This document shows, one piece after another, positions 8,760 through 16,020 of a DNA stretch of 64,000 nucleotides. Where the stretch lies: the NCBI RefSeq assembly GCF_900172275.1, contig NZ_FWFT01000004.1:186001-250000 (forward strand), given 5' to 3'. The notes under the pieces were generated by a model. It made no database searches. It saw only the letters and a program-made list of their open reading frames with translations, and was not told the origin of the DNA. Position 1 is the stretch's first letter. The number at the start of each line of letters is the position of its first letter. Source of the stretch: Pseudooctadecabacter jejudonensis. Its GTDB lineage: Bacteria; Pseudomonadota; Alphaproteobacteria; Rhodobacterales; Rhodobacteraceae. A program made the translations under genes and the position numbers.

Positions 8760-9844
8760 GTCTTGGCCCCTTTTTTGAACTGGCCGATGGCATGGACGAC
8801 ACGACGGCACGACGCCTCATCTCCCACGGTAATCCGGATGCAGTTTGGCAGGCCGTAGTTGCCGACATACCGCAGCAAAATCCCCTGTGAGGTCAGATAG
8901 TCGTTGCAGGCCTTCGCCTCCTCTTCAGACGCAAACCGCGCCAAAATGAAATTGGCCTCAGACGTGTCAGACGGGATGCCGATCTCGGACAAGGCATGGG
9001 CCAGCCACTCGCGCTGCTTGGCATTCTCGATCCGGCATTTTTCCGTATGCGCCACATCGCGCATCGCAGCCTCAGCAGCTGCCAGAGCGGGCGCAGACAA
9101 ATTGAACGGCCCCCGCAAACGCATCAGCACGTCAATCACCTGTTGCGGGCCGTAAGCCCACCCGATGCGCGCGCCCCCCAACCCGTATATCTTTGAAAAC
9201 GTCCGCGTCATGATCACGTTGTCGCGCGCATCAATCAACGACGCCCCCGCATCATACCCCTCCACGAACTCTGCATAGGCCCCGTCGAGCACCAGAAGGG
9301 CGCCCTTCGGCAACCCATCGGCAAGCCGCGTCAAATCCGCCTCACCCAACATTGTCCCGGTAGGGTTGGCCGGATTGGCAATATACACAATCTTGGTCTT
9401 TTTCGTGCAGGCCGACAGCAATGCATCCACATCAACCACACGGTCCCGTTCCGCCACGATAACAGGCTCGGCCCCATTGGCATTTGCATAGATCGGATAC
9501 ATGGCAAATCCGTGCTCCGTGAACAGCACCTCATCGCCTTTGCCAGCATAGGCTTGCGCGATCATCATCAACAATTCGCCTGACCCGTTGCCGCAAATGA
9601 TCCGCGCAGGATCCAGCGACCAGACGTCCCCGATGGCGTCCCGCAAACTGCCGTGATCCGTCGAAGGATACCGATGCATGGACAAGGAGGCGCGCACCAG
9701 CGCCTCCTTGGCGTCCTCGGACGCCCCCCAAGGGTTTTCGTTCGACGACAGTTTCAGGACATTCTCCATCCCATCCACCGACGATTTCCCCCCCACATAG
9801 AGGGCAATATCCATAATCCCAGGTTGCGGCTTGATCGTGTTCAT
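8756..9844 (-). CDS. hisC: Histidinol-phosphate aminotransferase
   Basis: A 362-aa PLP enzyme of aminotransferase class I/II. Visible features are [11 protein letters not shown] near the N-terminus, [14 protein letters not shown] (phosphate-cup region), [11 protein letters not shown], and the PLP lysine in [20 protein letters not shown] at about residue 220. The length is normal for HisC. It catalyses transamination of imidazole-acetol phosphate in histidine synthesis and often also acts on aromatic keto acids, which fits its overlap with the tyrA-like gene downstream. Start ATG 9844. The 124-base gap to rpsD contains the rpsD terminator. Confidence 0.92.
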   Translation of the reverse strand: MNTIKPQPGIMDIALYVGGKSSVDGMENVLKLSSNENPWGASEDAKEALVRASLSMHRYPSTDHGSLRDAIGDVWSLDPARIICGNGSGELLMMIAQAYAGKGDEVLFTEHGFAMYPIYANANGAEPVIVAERDRVVDVDALLSACTKKTKIVYIANPANPTGTMLGEADLTRLADGLPKGALLVLDGAYAEFVEGYDAGASLIDARDNVIMTRTFSKIYGLGGARIGWAYGPQQVIDVLMRLRGPFNLSAPALAAAEAAMRDVAHTEKCRIENAKQREWLAHALSEIGIPSDTSEANFILARFASEEEAKACNDYLTSQGILLRYVGNYGLPNCIRITVGDEASCRRVVHAIGQFKKGAKT

Positions 9845-9911
9845 CTTGGTCTGTCCCCCCCGTGCACTGCACTTCTAATCGGCCCCGCGCGGCAAGGCCA
9901 GCTACATACGA

Positions 9912-9944
9912 AAAAGCCGCACCCACGACCCGTGGATGCGGCTG
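9912..9944 (-). terminator. Intrinsic terminator of rpsD
   Basis: On the minus strand the hairpin arm AGCCGCATCCACG pairs with CGTGGGTGCGGCT (one mismatch) and is followed by TTTTT. It starts 25 bases after the rpsD stop. Confidence 0.85.
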
Positions 9945-9968
9945 AAATGCCTGTCGCGATGAACCGGT

Positions 9969-10589
9969 TTAGTTCTGTGCGTAATATTCGATCACAAGGT
10001 TCGGTTCCATCATCACCGGATAGGGCACATCGCCCAGACCAGGTGTACGCACAAAGGTCGCTGTCATTTTGGAATGATCAGCCTCGATGTAATCGGGCAC
10101 ATCCCGCTCTGGCAGGCCAACGGCCTCCAACACGGCGACATTCTGCTTGGAGCGATCACGGATCTCGATCACGTCACCCTCTTTCACGCGGTAAGACGGG
10201 ATGTTGACCTTCTTGCCGTTCACACGCACGTGGCCGTGGTTCACGAACTGACGCGCCGCAAAGACAGTCGGGACGAACTTGGCACGGTAAACCACAGCAT
10301 CCAGACGACGCTCCAGCAGACCAATCAGGTTCTCACCGGTGTCGCCTTTGACACGTTCGGCTTCCTTATAAATGCGGCGGAATTGTTTTTCCGTCAGATC
10401 GCCGTAGTAGCCTTTCAGCTTCTGCTTGGCGCGCAGCTGAATACCGAAATCGGACAGTTTGCCCTTGCGGCGCTGACCGTGCTGGCCGGGGCCGTATTCA
10501 CGACGGTTGACTGGCGATTTGGGGCGGCCCCAAATGTTTTCGCCCATACGGCGATCGATCTTGTACTTGGCAGCAGTTCTCTTTGTCAT
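9969..10589 (-). CDS. rpsD: 30S ribosomal protein S4
   Basis: A 206-aa protein, the normal length for alphaproteobacterial S4. S4 is a primary 16S rRNA-binding protein of the small subunit body. N-terminal part: [18 protein letters not shown], then [26 protein letters not shown]4 RNA-binding domain at about residues 94-155: [46 protein letters not shown]. The start ATG 10589 is preceded by AAGGAGATC. It is monocistronic, with its own promoter and terminator, and has a ~200-base leader. Confidence 0.97.
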   Translation of the reverse strand: MTKRTAAKYKIDRRMGENIWGRPKSPVNRREYGPGQHGQRRKGKLSDFGIQLRAKQKLKGYYGDLTEKQFRRIYKEAERVKGDTGENLIGLLERRLDAVVYRAKFVPTVFAARQFVNHGHVRVNGKKVNIPSYRVKEGDVIEIRDRSKQNVAVLEAVGLPERDVPDYIEADHSKMTATFVRTPGLGDVPYPVMMEPNLVIEYYAQN

Positions 10590-10785
10590 CTGCTGATCTC
10601 CTTCCTTTTTGGTGCGCCGTCATCCGCGTCCGAAAACCGGCTCCCACGTTGTGGGTTCTGGTCGCGCTTTGCGATTGACCCGTCGTACGATCCGGCGCCG
10701 TCCACTGGCGCGTTGAAGGGCGTTGTCCTCTGGGGCGAACCCCCGACAGGAACCCCCTTACGGGGACCACCAACACCAATGAGCC
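10590..10785 (-). promoter_or_regulatory. Long structured 5' leader of rpsD (candidate)
   Basis: About 195 bases lie between the predicted transcription start and the rpsD ATG, with no ORF that looks coding. On the minus strand it contains G/C-rich foldable segments such as CCCCGTAAGGGG, GGGGTTCGCCCC and CCCACAACGTGGG. A long folded leader on a ribosomal protein gene suggests autogenous control by S4. I cannot match it to a named leader family. Confidence 0.4.
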
Positions 10786-10788
10786 GCT

Positions 10789-10817
10789 CCGTTACGCGCG
10801 CGCCGTAAGGGAGTCAA
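10789..10817 (-). promoter_or_regulatory. Candidate promoter of rpsD
   Basis: Minus strand TTGACT (10817-10812), a 17-base spacer, then TAACGG (10794-10789). The -35 box matches the alphaproteobacterial TTGAC preference. The -10 is weak. Confidence 0.5.
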
Positions 10818-10827
10818 CACCCCTTGC

Positions 10828-10902
10828 TTCTTTGGGTCAAAAATACCTGCCGCCGGCAGGCAAACGGGACGGCGGGCGGGGCGTCTTTGGCATCGCCAAA
10901 GA
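10828..10902 (-). repeat. Family A palindromic element, copy A3 (terminator-like)
   Basis: On the minus strand: a perfect TCTTTGGC/GCCAAAGA hairpin (10902-10884), then the stem CCTGCC-GGC-GGCAGG (10860-10846) followed by TATTTTTGACCCAAAGAA. It starts 26 bases after the stop of the Hint-domain gene, in terminator orientation. The stem bases differ from other copies but pairing is kept. Confidence 0.75.
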
Positions 10903-10927
10903 GCGCCGGCGCGTCGTCACAGTGCAA

Positions 10928-11992
10928 TCACGCGGCGTCGTGACGCAGGATGGCAGCTTCGGTCGCGGAAACAACCCGACGGGCGTAGGCGCCATAAGCA
11001 TTTGCATCGGCTTCAATCTCGGGCACCTGCGCAAACAAACGCGCCCGCGCATCCGCATCCAGATGATCGAGCCCCGCACTTGCGGGGTGAAACGTCTCGC
11101 TTTCGACCCCGTTGGCAAACACCACCTCATGTTGCGGCAACAGCATGTGAATGTAGTCCAGCTGCCGCATGGACCGATCCACGTAAATCGACTGATCGTT
11201 CACCAGATCACGCGCGGTGACCAATACCTCGTCGGTGTTGAACAACGCACGCGCCCGCGCGCCTTTGACCATGACGCGGTGATCAGGGCTGACCAACAGA
11301 CCCGCGTCCGGCACATCATTGTCCAGTGATCCGGCCCGCAACCGGATCGGGCACAGATGCGGCATCGCATAAAGACGCGCGCCCGTGATCCGGCGCGATC
11401 CGGTCCACAACACCTCTTGGCAACCATTATCTTTCGTCTGAACCTTCAACCCTTCGCGGATTGCCTCAACAGGCATCACACCGTCTTCGGTGCGGATCAT
11501 CGTGCCGGGTGTAAAACAAATGACGCCACCCGCCGGGTCGTCGTTTTGGTCGCGCGACGCCAGTTCAACCGTGTGATTGACGATCCACATATCCGTCATG
11601 CGCGGCGGCATTTCCCCCACGAACATACACAATCGCGCCGACGGCGTGGCCCCTTCGATCAGCGTAACTGTCCATGTGTCGCGACCATCGGTGATCGTAA
11701 AACTCTGATCCGAGGCTGCGGGCTCAACCTCCACCAAATCCAGACGGTTGGTGTTGATTTCGACGGCCTTCAACAAACGTCGCACCGACAGCGCTGCCCG
11801 CTTGCGCAAGTCCGCTTCGCCTTCGGCGTCGCCCAATGGAAGAATATCTGCGGGTCCGTCCACCCGCACCGCTTCGCCCGTCCAGCCCCATGACGTGCCC
11901 ACCCGCAAGTTTTCAAGCGGAGCGGACCAGAACCCATCGAGTTCCGTCTGTGACCATGAGATGACGAACGTGCCCTTAAAGCCCGTCTTCAT
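10928..11992 (-). CDS. Hint-domain (hedgehog/intein-type) protein
   Basis: A 354-aa protein. Residues 1-170 are an N-terminal domain I do not recognise. A Hint domain follows: the first motif GGVICFTPGTMIRTEDGVMPVEAI carries the candidate nucleophilic Cys at about residue 176, LLVSPDHRVMVKGARARALF is the second His block, and LVTARDLVN completes it. Rhodobacterales carry many such Hint_2 proteins, usually at the C-terminus of secreted repeat proteins. Here no RTX or haemolysin repeats are seen and there is no signal peptide. The last residues (AAILRHDAA) end the protein about 75 residues after the domain. Autoprocessing activity is possible because Cys and His are present, but there is no direct evidence. 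It is a single gene with terminator-like repeat A3 downstream. Confidence 0.8.
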   Translation of the reverse strand: MKTGFKGTFVISWSQTELDGFWSAPLENLRVGTSWGWTGEAVRVDGPADILPLGDAEGEADLRKRAALSVRRLLKAVEINTNRLDLVEVEPAASDQSFTITDGRDTWTVTLIEGATPSARLCMFVGEMPPRMTDMWIVNHTVELASRDQNDDPAGGVICFTPGTMIRTEDGVMPVEAIREGLKVQTKDNGCQEVLWTGSRRITGARLYAMPHLCPIRLRAGSLDNDVPDAGLLVSPDHRVMVKGARARALFNTDEVLVTARDLVNDQSIYVDRSMRQLDYIHMLLPQHEVVFANGVESETFHPASAGLDHLDADARARLFAQVPEIEADANAYGAYARRVVSATEAAILRHDAA

Positions 11993-12109
11993 GCCCGTTA
12001 CTGCCTCTGTCTGGCCCCGTCATTTGGCGCGGGGTCCGTTATGCAGACACCCTACAAAGGGCGTTTACGGCAAATCAAGACACTTTAAGGCCGGGCGTTA
12101 ACTATTTCT

Positions 12110-13027
12110 TTAGAAGTTGAAATTTAGCTTCAGTGAACCGACGAGTTGCCCTTCGTCCTGGCCCACGAATTCCTTTGAAAGGTACGTCAAACCGTAAAAA
12201 AGTGACGTCCCCGCTGCAGATCGCGAATGAAACCCTGCGCGCACGCGCCAGCGTTCATCTGTTGCATCTGTGCCAAAGCTTGCCGGAAAATAGGCACTGT
12301 CACCAACGTGCGCATAGTCAGCGCCAAAGACAAAACCGGTCCCGTATTGGCCGCTGTCCACGCCTGCATAAAGCTGCCCGGACGGGCTGTCACGGATCAT
12401 CAAATCGCCCTCTAGGACACCACCAATCAAGACATCAAACCCCACGCGGATAAGATCCTCGACGCCGTATTGCAGTTCGGCAAACGGGCGCAGGGTCGCG
12501 TTGGCGGCCAGTGGCATTGTATAGGCAGCCTCGGCCAAAAGGGTCGGATAGACGGCGTTGCTGACTTGGTTGTCATAGACAATGGCCCCAACGGCGGGCG
12601 CGCCCACCAGATTGTGGAACCAATCCTGCGCATCAGCCAATCCAGTCTGCGGTCCCGTCACGACCAGATCAATCCCGGCAGACAGATCCCAGTTTCCTTT
12701 GCTGATGTGGCTGTGAAGGCCGGCAGACAAAGCGCCCACATAGGCGCGATCATCCGATCCGGCGCCGTTCAAGGCAGCGGGCGCAATAATTTCCGACCGC
12801 AACCGATATTCCAGAAGCGCGCCGAATTCAGTCGGCGCTGTGCCAGACCACGGCGGCCCCTGTACGAGAGAAAACGCATAAGACCCTGTGCGCCAGCGGT
12901 CTTCGTTGTCGCCAAAATAATCGTTGGTGAACAAACGTCCAAATCCGATCTGTTCGCGTTCAAACGCGGCAGCGGGGCTGGCAAGGATTACAGCCGCCAG
13001 AAGAATGAACAGTTTTCGCATCGTCAA
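12110..13027 (-). CDS. LpxR-like lipid A deacylase family outer-membrane protein (DUF2219)
   Basis: A 305-aa protein with a Sec signal peptide (LFILLAAVILASPAAA then FE). Residues following it (GFGRLFTNDYFGDNEDRWRTGSYAFSL) match the N-D and T-G block of LpxR, the outer-membrane enzyme that removes the 3'-acyloxyacyl chains of lipid A. DWFHNLVGAP carries a candidate active-site His. It ends in Phe (SLKLNFNF), typical of a beta-barrel assembled by BAM. LpxR of Salmonella is calcium-dependent; whether this homologue is an active deacylase depends on residues I can only match by motif. Single gene. Confidence 0.75.
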   Translation of the reverse strand: MTMRKLFILLAAVILASPAAAFEREQIGFGRLFTNDYFGDNEDRWRTGSYAFSLVQGPPWSGTAPTEFGALLEYRLRSEIIAPAALNGAGSDDRAYVGALSAGLHSHISKGNWDLSAGIDLVVTGPQTGLADAQDWFHNLVGAPAVGAIVYDNQVSNAVYPTLLAEAAYTMPLAANATLRPFAELQYGVEDLIRVGFDVLIGGVLEGDLMIRDSPSGQLYAGVDSGQYGTGFVFGADYAHVGDSAYFPASFGTDATDERWRVRAGFHSRSAAGTSLFYGLTYLSKEFVGQDEGQLVGSLKLNFNF

Positions 13028-13182
13028 ATCCCATGTCTAAGGCAGTCATCTATAGACCGCGCCCTTCTTAGGTGTTGAGTGTTAAGAAACAATTCCGGTC
13101 AAATTATGTCATTGTCGCCACGCTTTGATGGCAACAGCGCAGGAAGAGCGCGCGCAATGACTGTGCAATAAACCTTACTAAA

Positions 13183-13208
13183 TTTGTCAGGTTGACAATT
13201 CTGACAAA
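13183..13208 (+). promoter_or_regulatory. Inverted-repeat operator candidate upstream of the hemP operon
   Basis: TTTGTCAG (13183-13190), a 10-base spacer, and CTGACAAA (13201-13208): a perfect 8-base inverted repeat. The spacer contains TTGACA, a possible -35 box. The position ~85 bases before the first small gene suggests a binding site for an iron-responsive regulator. I cannot assign it to Fur, Irr or RirA. Confidence 0.5.
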
Positions 13209-13292
13209 ATCACTCAGCTTTACAGTGTCCAGCCAACGCGCCTCATCGCGTGCAAGCCCGACCGAACCTCATTGCCAGAGCCGGACAGCACC

Positions 13293-13454
13293 ATGCCGCA
13301 TGACCAAACATCAAAGCCCTTTTCTGTGCCAGCACCACGGCGCAAAGGGCGGGCTGAACTTTATGAACAGCTTCCGGTCATGGACGAGGTGACCACAGCC
13401 GAAGTGATGGCCCTGTTTGAACAAAAACCGACACAGCAGGAGAATAAAGGATGA
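13293..13454 (+). CDS. Small protein of the hemP operon (53 aa)
   Basis: A 53-aa hydrophilic protein beginning MPHDQTSKPFSVPAP and ending FEQKPTQQENKG. No family is recognised. It is supported by the ATGA overlap of its stop with the hemP start (13451). A start at 13272 is also possible. It is upstream of hemP and behind the inverted repeat at 13183-13208, so it is probably the first gene of a three-gene operon. No signal peptide or membrane segment is seen. Confidence 0.6.
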   Translation: MPHDQTSKPFSVPAPRRKGRAELYEQLPVMDEVTTAEVMALFEQKPTQQENKG

Positions 13455-13615
13455 CCGTTTTGCCCGCCCCCGCTGAGCAAGACATGATGCCCCGGCCACC
13501 GGCCTACCGCGCCGAAGACCTCGTGAAAGGTGGCGACACCGCACAGATCATCCTCGGCACTCAAACCTACACCCTGCGCATCACGCGGGCTGGCAAACTG
13601 ATCCTGACAAAATGA
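13451..13615 (+). CDS. hemP: Hemin uptake protein HemP
   Basis: A 54-aa protein. The C-terminal half, with DTAQIILGTQTYTLRITR then AGKLILTK, is the HemP family signature (ending in RITRAGKLILTK, with the preceding beta-strands). HemP proteins are encoded beside heme transport genes and are reported to be needed for haem-responsive expression or uptake in some bacteria. No TonB receptor is adjacent here. It overlaps both neighbours by ATGA (starts at 13451, stop 13613-13615, next start 13612). The middle position in a tightly overlapping operon supports a real gene despite its short length. Confidence 0.88.
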   Translation: MTVLPAPAEQDMMPRPPAYRAEDLVKGGDTAQIILGTQTYTLRITRAGKLILTK

Positions 13616-14088
13616 CCAACGCCACACACCGACGCGGCGGCGCACCCGTGGGCTATCTGACCGAACTCGATGCTGTTGAGGCGGCATCGGTGATTTACCT
13701 GCGGCTTTGGTCCGACGGGCCTGACGCGAAATCGCAGGTCTGGACCGACTTTGCCAATACCTTGGGCGCCGATCAGGGGCGTCGGGCGCTGAAGTCTTTT
13801 GATCAACTGTGCAGCCTGTGCGCCCAGCATGGCCGGCGCCCGCTGATGCGGCACGGCATACATTGCAAATGCCTTGGGGCTGATGAAAGTTGCTTTGCCA
13901 ATTTTATCGCCACGGCGGCCTTGGGTGAACGTGAAGATGCCATGCTGATTGCCACGCTATTGGTACGGGCCGACGTGGCTCCTCTCTTGGCGTCACTGGC
14001 CGCGGACGTGGGCTTTGCCTTGAAACGGATGTGTCTTGCCGCCCCGCGCGACATCGCACCCGAGGTCACCCCTCGGACACTTCACTAA
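13612..14088 (+). CDS. Unknown Cys-rich protein downstream of hemP (158 aa)
   Basis: A 158-aa cytoplasmic protein with no recognised family. The Cys and His are clustered: CSLC at residues 67-70, then GRRPLMRHGIHCKC at 74-87 and another Cys at 94, so a metal or haem site is possible. The C-terminal half is helical (TAALGEREDAMLIATLLVR). It shares with the 152-aa protein at 15086-15544 the pattern GRRPL, then DE 12-13 residues later, then an LL-x-R block 22-25 residues further. The ATGA overlap with hemP places it in the same operon, suggesting a role with haem or iron. A function cannot be given. Confidence 0.7.
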   Translation: MTNATHRRGGAPVGYLTELDAVEAASVIYLRLWSDGPDAKSQVWTDFANTLGADQGRRALKSFDQLCSLCAQHGRRPLMRHGIHCKCLGADESCFANFIATAALGEREDAMLIATLLVRADVAPLLASLAADVGFALKRMCLAAPRDIAPEVTPRTLH

Positions 14089-14247
14089 AGAGAAAACGTC
14101 TTAACACCCTCACGTCAGATTTGGCGATCAAACCCTCACACTTTTGGTGTCGAAAAGTCACCTTTCAATAAGACAAAGCCATCTTACATCACATTCAAGG
14201 TCGTTGATACGCCTCGCCCCTACCCTACCCAGCCGGAGCCCTACGCC

Positions 14248-14499
14248 ATGGCCAAAACACCAAGTCCCTGCATCGATGTTTGCAAATTCAAACGGCAAGG
14301 TCATTGCATCGGATGTTCCATGACCAAAGCGCAAAAGTCTTTGTTCAAGGGGCTGAAGAAAGACAGCCACCGTGCGGGTTTCGTCGAAATGCTGATGGCC
14401 CAACAGGACCAAATGGGTGCCTACAGCGGCTGGCGCATTGCCTACGCTAAAAAGTGCACGAAAAAAGGCGTCGAAGCGCCCTTTCCCGATCCCGGTTGA
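14248..14499 (+). CDS. DUF1289 protein
   Basis: An 83-aa protein with the DUF1289 signature SPCIDVCKFKRQGHCIGC (four Cys) near the N-terminus, followed by a basic helix-rich tail (KAQKSLFKGLKKDSHRAGFV, AKKCTKKG). The Cys arrangement suggests a zinc or iron-sulphur site. The family function is not established. Start ATG 14248. It is convergent with dps, with only 9 bases between their stops, and shows no obvious terminator. Confidence 0.85.
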   Translation: MAKTPSPCIDVCKFKRQGHCIGCSMTKAQKSLFKGLKKDSHRAGFVEMLMAQQDQMGAYSGWRIAYAKKCTKKGVEAPFPDPG

Positions 14500-14508
14500 T
14501 CCGCAGCT

Positions 14509-14979
14509 TTAGGCGAGGTGCGCCCGAAGGAACCAAGCAAACTTTTCATGCTCCTGACCGCGTGCGATGCACAAATCCTCGGTCAACGTATCGCCATGCT
14601 TGGCTGCGATTTCCCCAGCACCTGCCAAAGTCGCGGCCAGCGTTTCTTGCGCCTCAAGCAGCTTGGCAATCATCTCTCGATCGGTCGCGTGCCCGTCATG
14701 TTCGTCAACTTTGGACCGCTTGATCATACCCGCCAATGTGCCCTCGGCATGGACATTCAACGCGCGGATGCGTTCGGCCAGATCATCTTGGGCCACAAAG
14801 TGGTCTTCGTACACTTTCTGGAACAGATCATGCAGTGGACCAAAGGACATTCCTTTGACGTTCCAGTGAAAATTCTGGGCCAACATTGTCGCCACGGAGG
14901 TTTCGGCCACACACTGGTTGAGCGCCTCGCCGATCTCGGCCTGTGCGTCAGTGCTCAATGCCATTGCAGTTTGTGTCAT
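14509..14979 (-). CDS. dps: Dps, starvation-inducible DNA-protecting ferritin-like protein
   Basis: A 156-aa protein of the Dps/ferritin-like family, which stores iron at the expense of peroxide and coats DNA in stress. The ferroxidase residues are in the motifs NFHWNVKGMSFGPLHDLFQKVYEDHFVAQDDLAERI: a His-Asp-Glu set at about residues 36-67. Start ATG 14979 is chosen because ACGGAG precedes it with good spacing. The in-frame M24/M25 (14997, 14994) and the far-upstream 15066 are less likely. The upstream DNA has two AATAATTT copies around 15004-15040 that could belong to the promoter. Neighbour of the hemP operon: a shared iron and oxidative theme. Confidence 0.92.
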   Translation of the reverse strand: MTQTAMALSTDAQAEIGEALNQCVAETSVATMLAQNFHWNVKGMSFGPLHDLFQKVYEDHFVAQDDLAERIRALNVHAEGTLAGMIKRSKVDEHDGHATDREMIAKLLEAQETLAATLAGAGEIAAKHGDTLTEDLCIARGQEHEKFAWFLRAHLA

Positions 14980-15085
14980 GGTCGTCTCCGTCATCATCGA
15001 ATTGCAATAATTTGGCTGGCGTTGGCTGGCTGACCAATAATTTAACCCTAAGACCGGACCTTGCAAGACCTATTTTAGAATTATT

Positions 15086-15544
15086 CTAATCTTGACAGAA
15101 ACGCTCGGCAATTGCGTGCACCAAGAACGCGATCTGACGGCGGTAAGGCTTCGCGATGCGCGAGCGCAAAAGAAACTGAAAACTGTCAAAATCCCCTGTG
15201 CGGGACGCACTGATCGCACGGATGATCCAGGCCTCATCAAACGTGACATCAACCTCGCCTGAGCGGTAAAATAACGGTCTGCGCCCCAGTGCTTGATGCA
15301 GGCCGCGCGTCAAAGCCCGAGCGTGGGCGTCTTGGGCGACCGATCTTTCACCGGACAATAAGGCACAAGCCTGAAACAAGTCCGTCCGCGCAGCAGATCG
15401 ACAGGCCATCGCAACCATGCGCAAAGCATTCAACGTGCCCCGCTCTGAGCCCGTCAAAACCTGTGCGGGTTGGGGTCGTTTCTTGGCTTCGGCCTTATAA
15501 CTGTGCAGGGGCAATGACGACATGGTCAACGGGTCCGTGTGCAA
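15086..15544 (-). CDS. Unknown 152-aa protein beside dps
   Basis: A 152-aa protein (145 aa if it starts at the ATG at 15523), cytoplasmic and helical, with no recognised family. Motifs are LPLHSYKAEAKKRPQP at the N-terminus, GRRPL at residues 87-91, DEAW at 103, and FLLRSR at 124-129. These match in order and spacing the 158-aa protein of the hemP operon, suggesting a distant paralogue. One candidate metal ligand is Cys 150; the Cys pattern of the other protein is absent. The distance to dps (about 100 bases) leaves cotranscription open. Codon use looks typical of the window, which supports it being real. Confidence 0.6.
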   Translation of the reverse strand: MHTDPLTMSSLPLHSYKAEAKKRPQPAQVLTGSERGTLNALRMVAMACRSAARTDLFQACALLSGERSVAQDAHARALTRGLHQALGRRPLFYRSGEVDVTFDEAWIIRAISASRTGDFDSFQFLLRSRIAKPYRRQIAFLVHAIAERFCQD

Positions 15545-16020
15545 AAGGGGTGTTCGATTCGCTCAATCTAATTCCTGAGTATATCTATAAGGTATTAGCG
15601 GGAGATGAAAGGTTTGCGCCTGATCCCATCCGCAGATGTCTATCGGCGTTTCAGAATGAAGTCGTGTTTGGCAGCGGCGCTGAGGTGGCCCATATCTTCG
15701 TGGTGACGGTGACGGGTAACCTCGGCGCCAGATAGACGGCGGATAGGGTCACGACCACAGCACAGTCGCCCCGTCCGAGTGTATCGGTGGTCTTCCCCAT
15801 TGCCGGAGACAGAGTGTCACCTCTGGTGGTGGTCTGCAAACGCAGCAAACTGTAAGGGTCAGGCATCGGGTGGAGCCATAAGAACCCGCCACGATGCAGC
15901 CCTGATGGCTACACCTTTGCACGCCCCGAAGAGAGGATCAGCGGCGCAGATGCCAACCGCTTTGCGATGCCCTTTTAATATATGCGCCTTTCTGGACGGC
16001 AGCACTGCCGCGAGACCGGC
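15545..16020 (+). other. 476-base stretch without a confident gene
   Basis: Both strands carry only short open frames, such as 15651-15866 on the minus strand (71 codons), that lack a plausible ribosome site and resemble no family I know. No tRNA or strong hairpin with a T-run was found. It could hold the end of a decayed gene or a small RNA, but nothing positive supports that. Confidence 0.4.
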
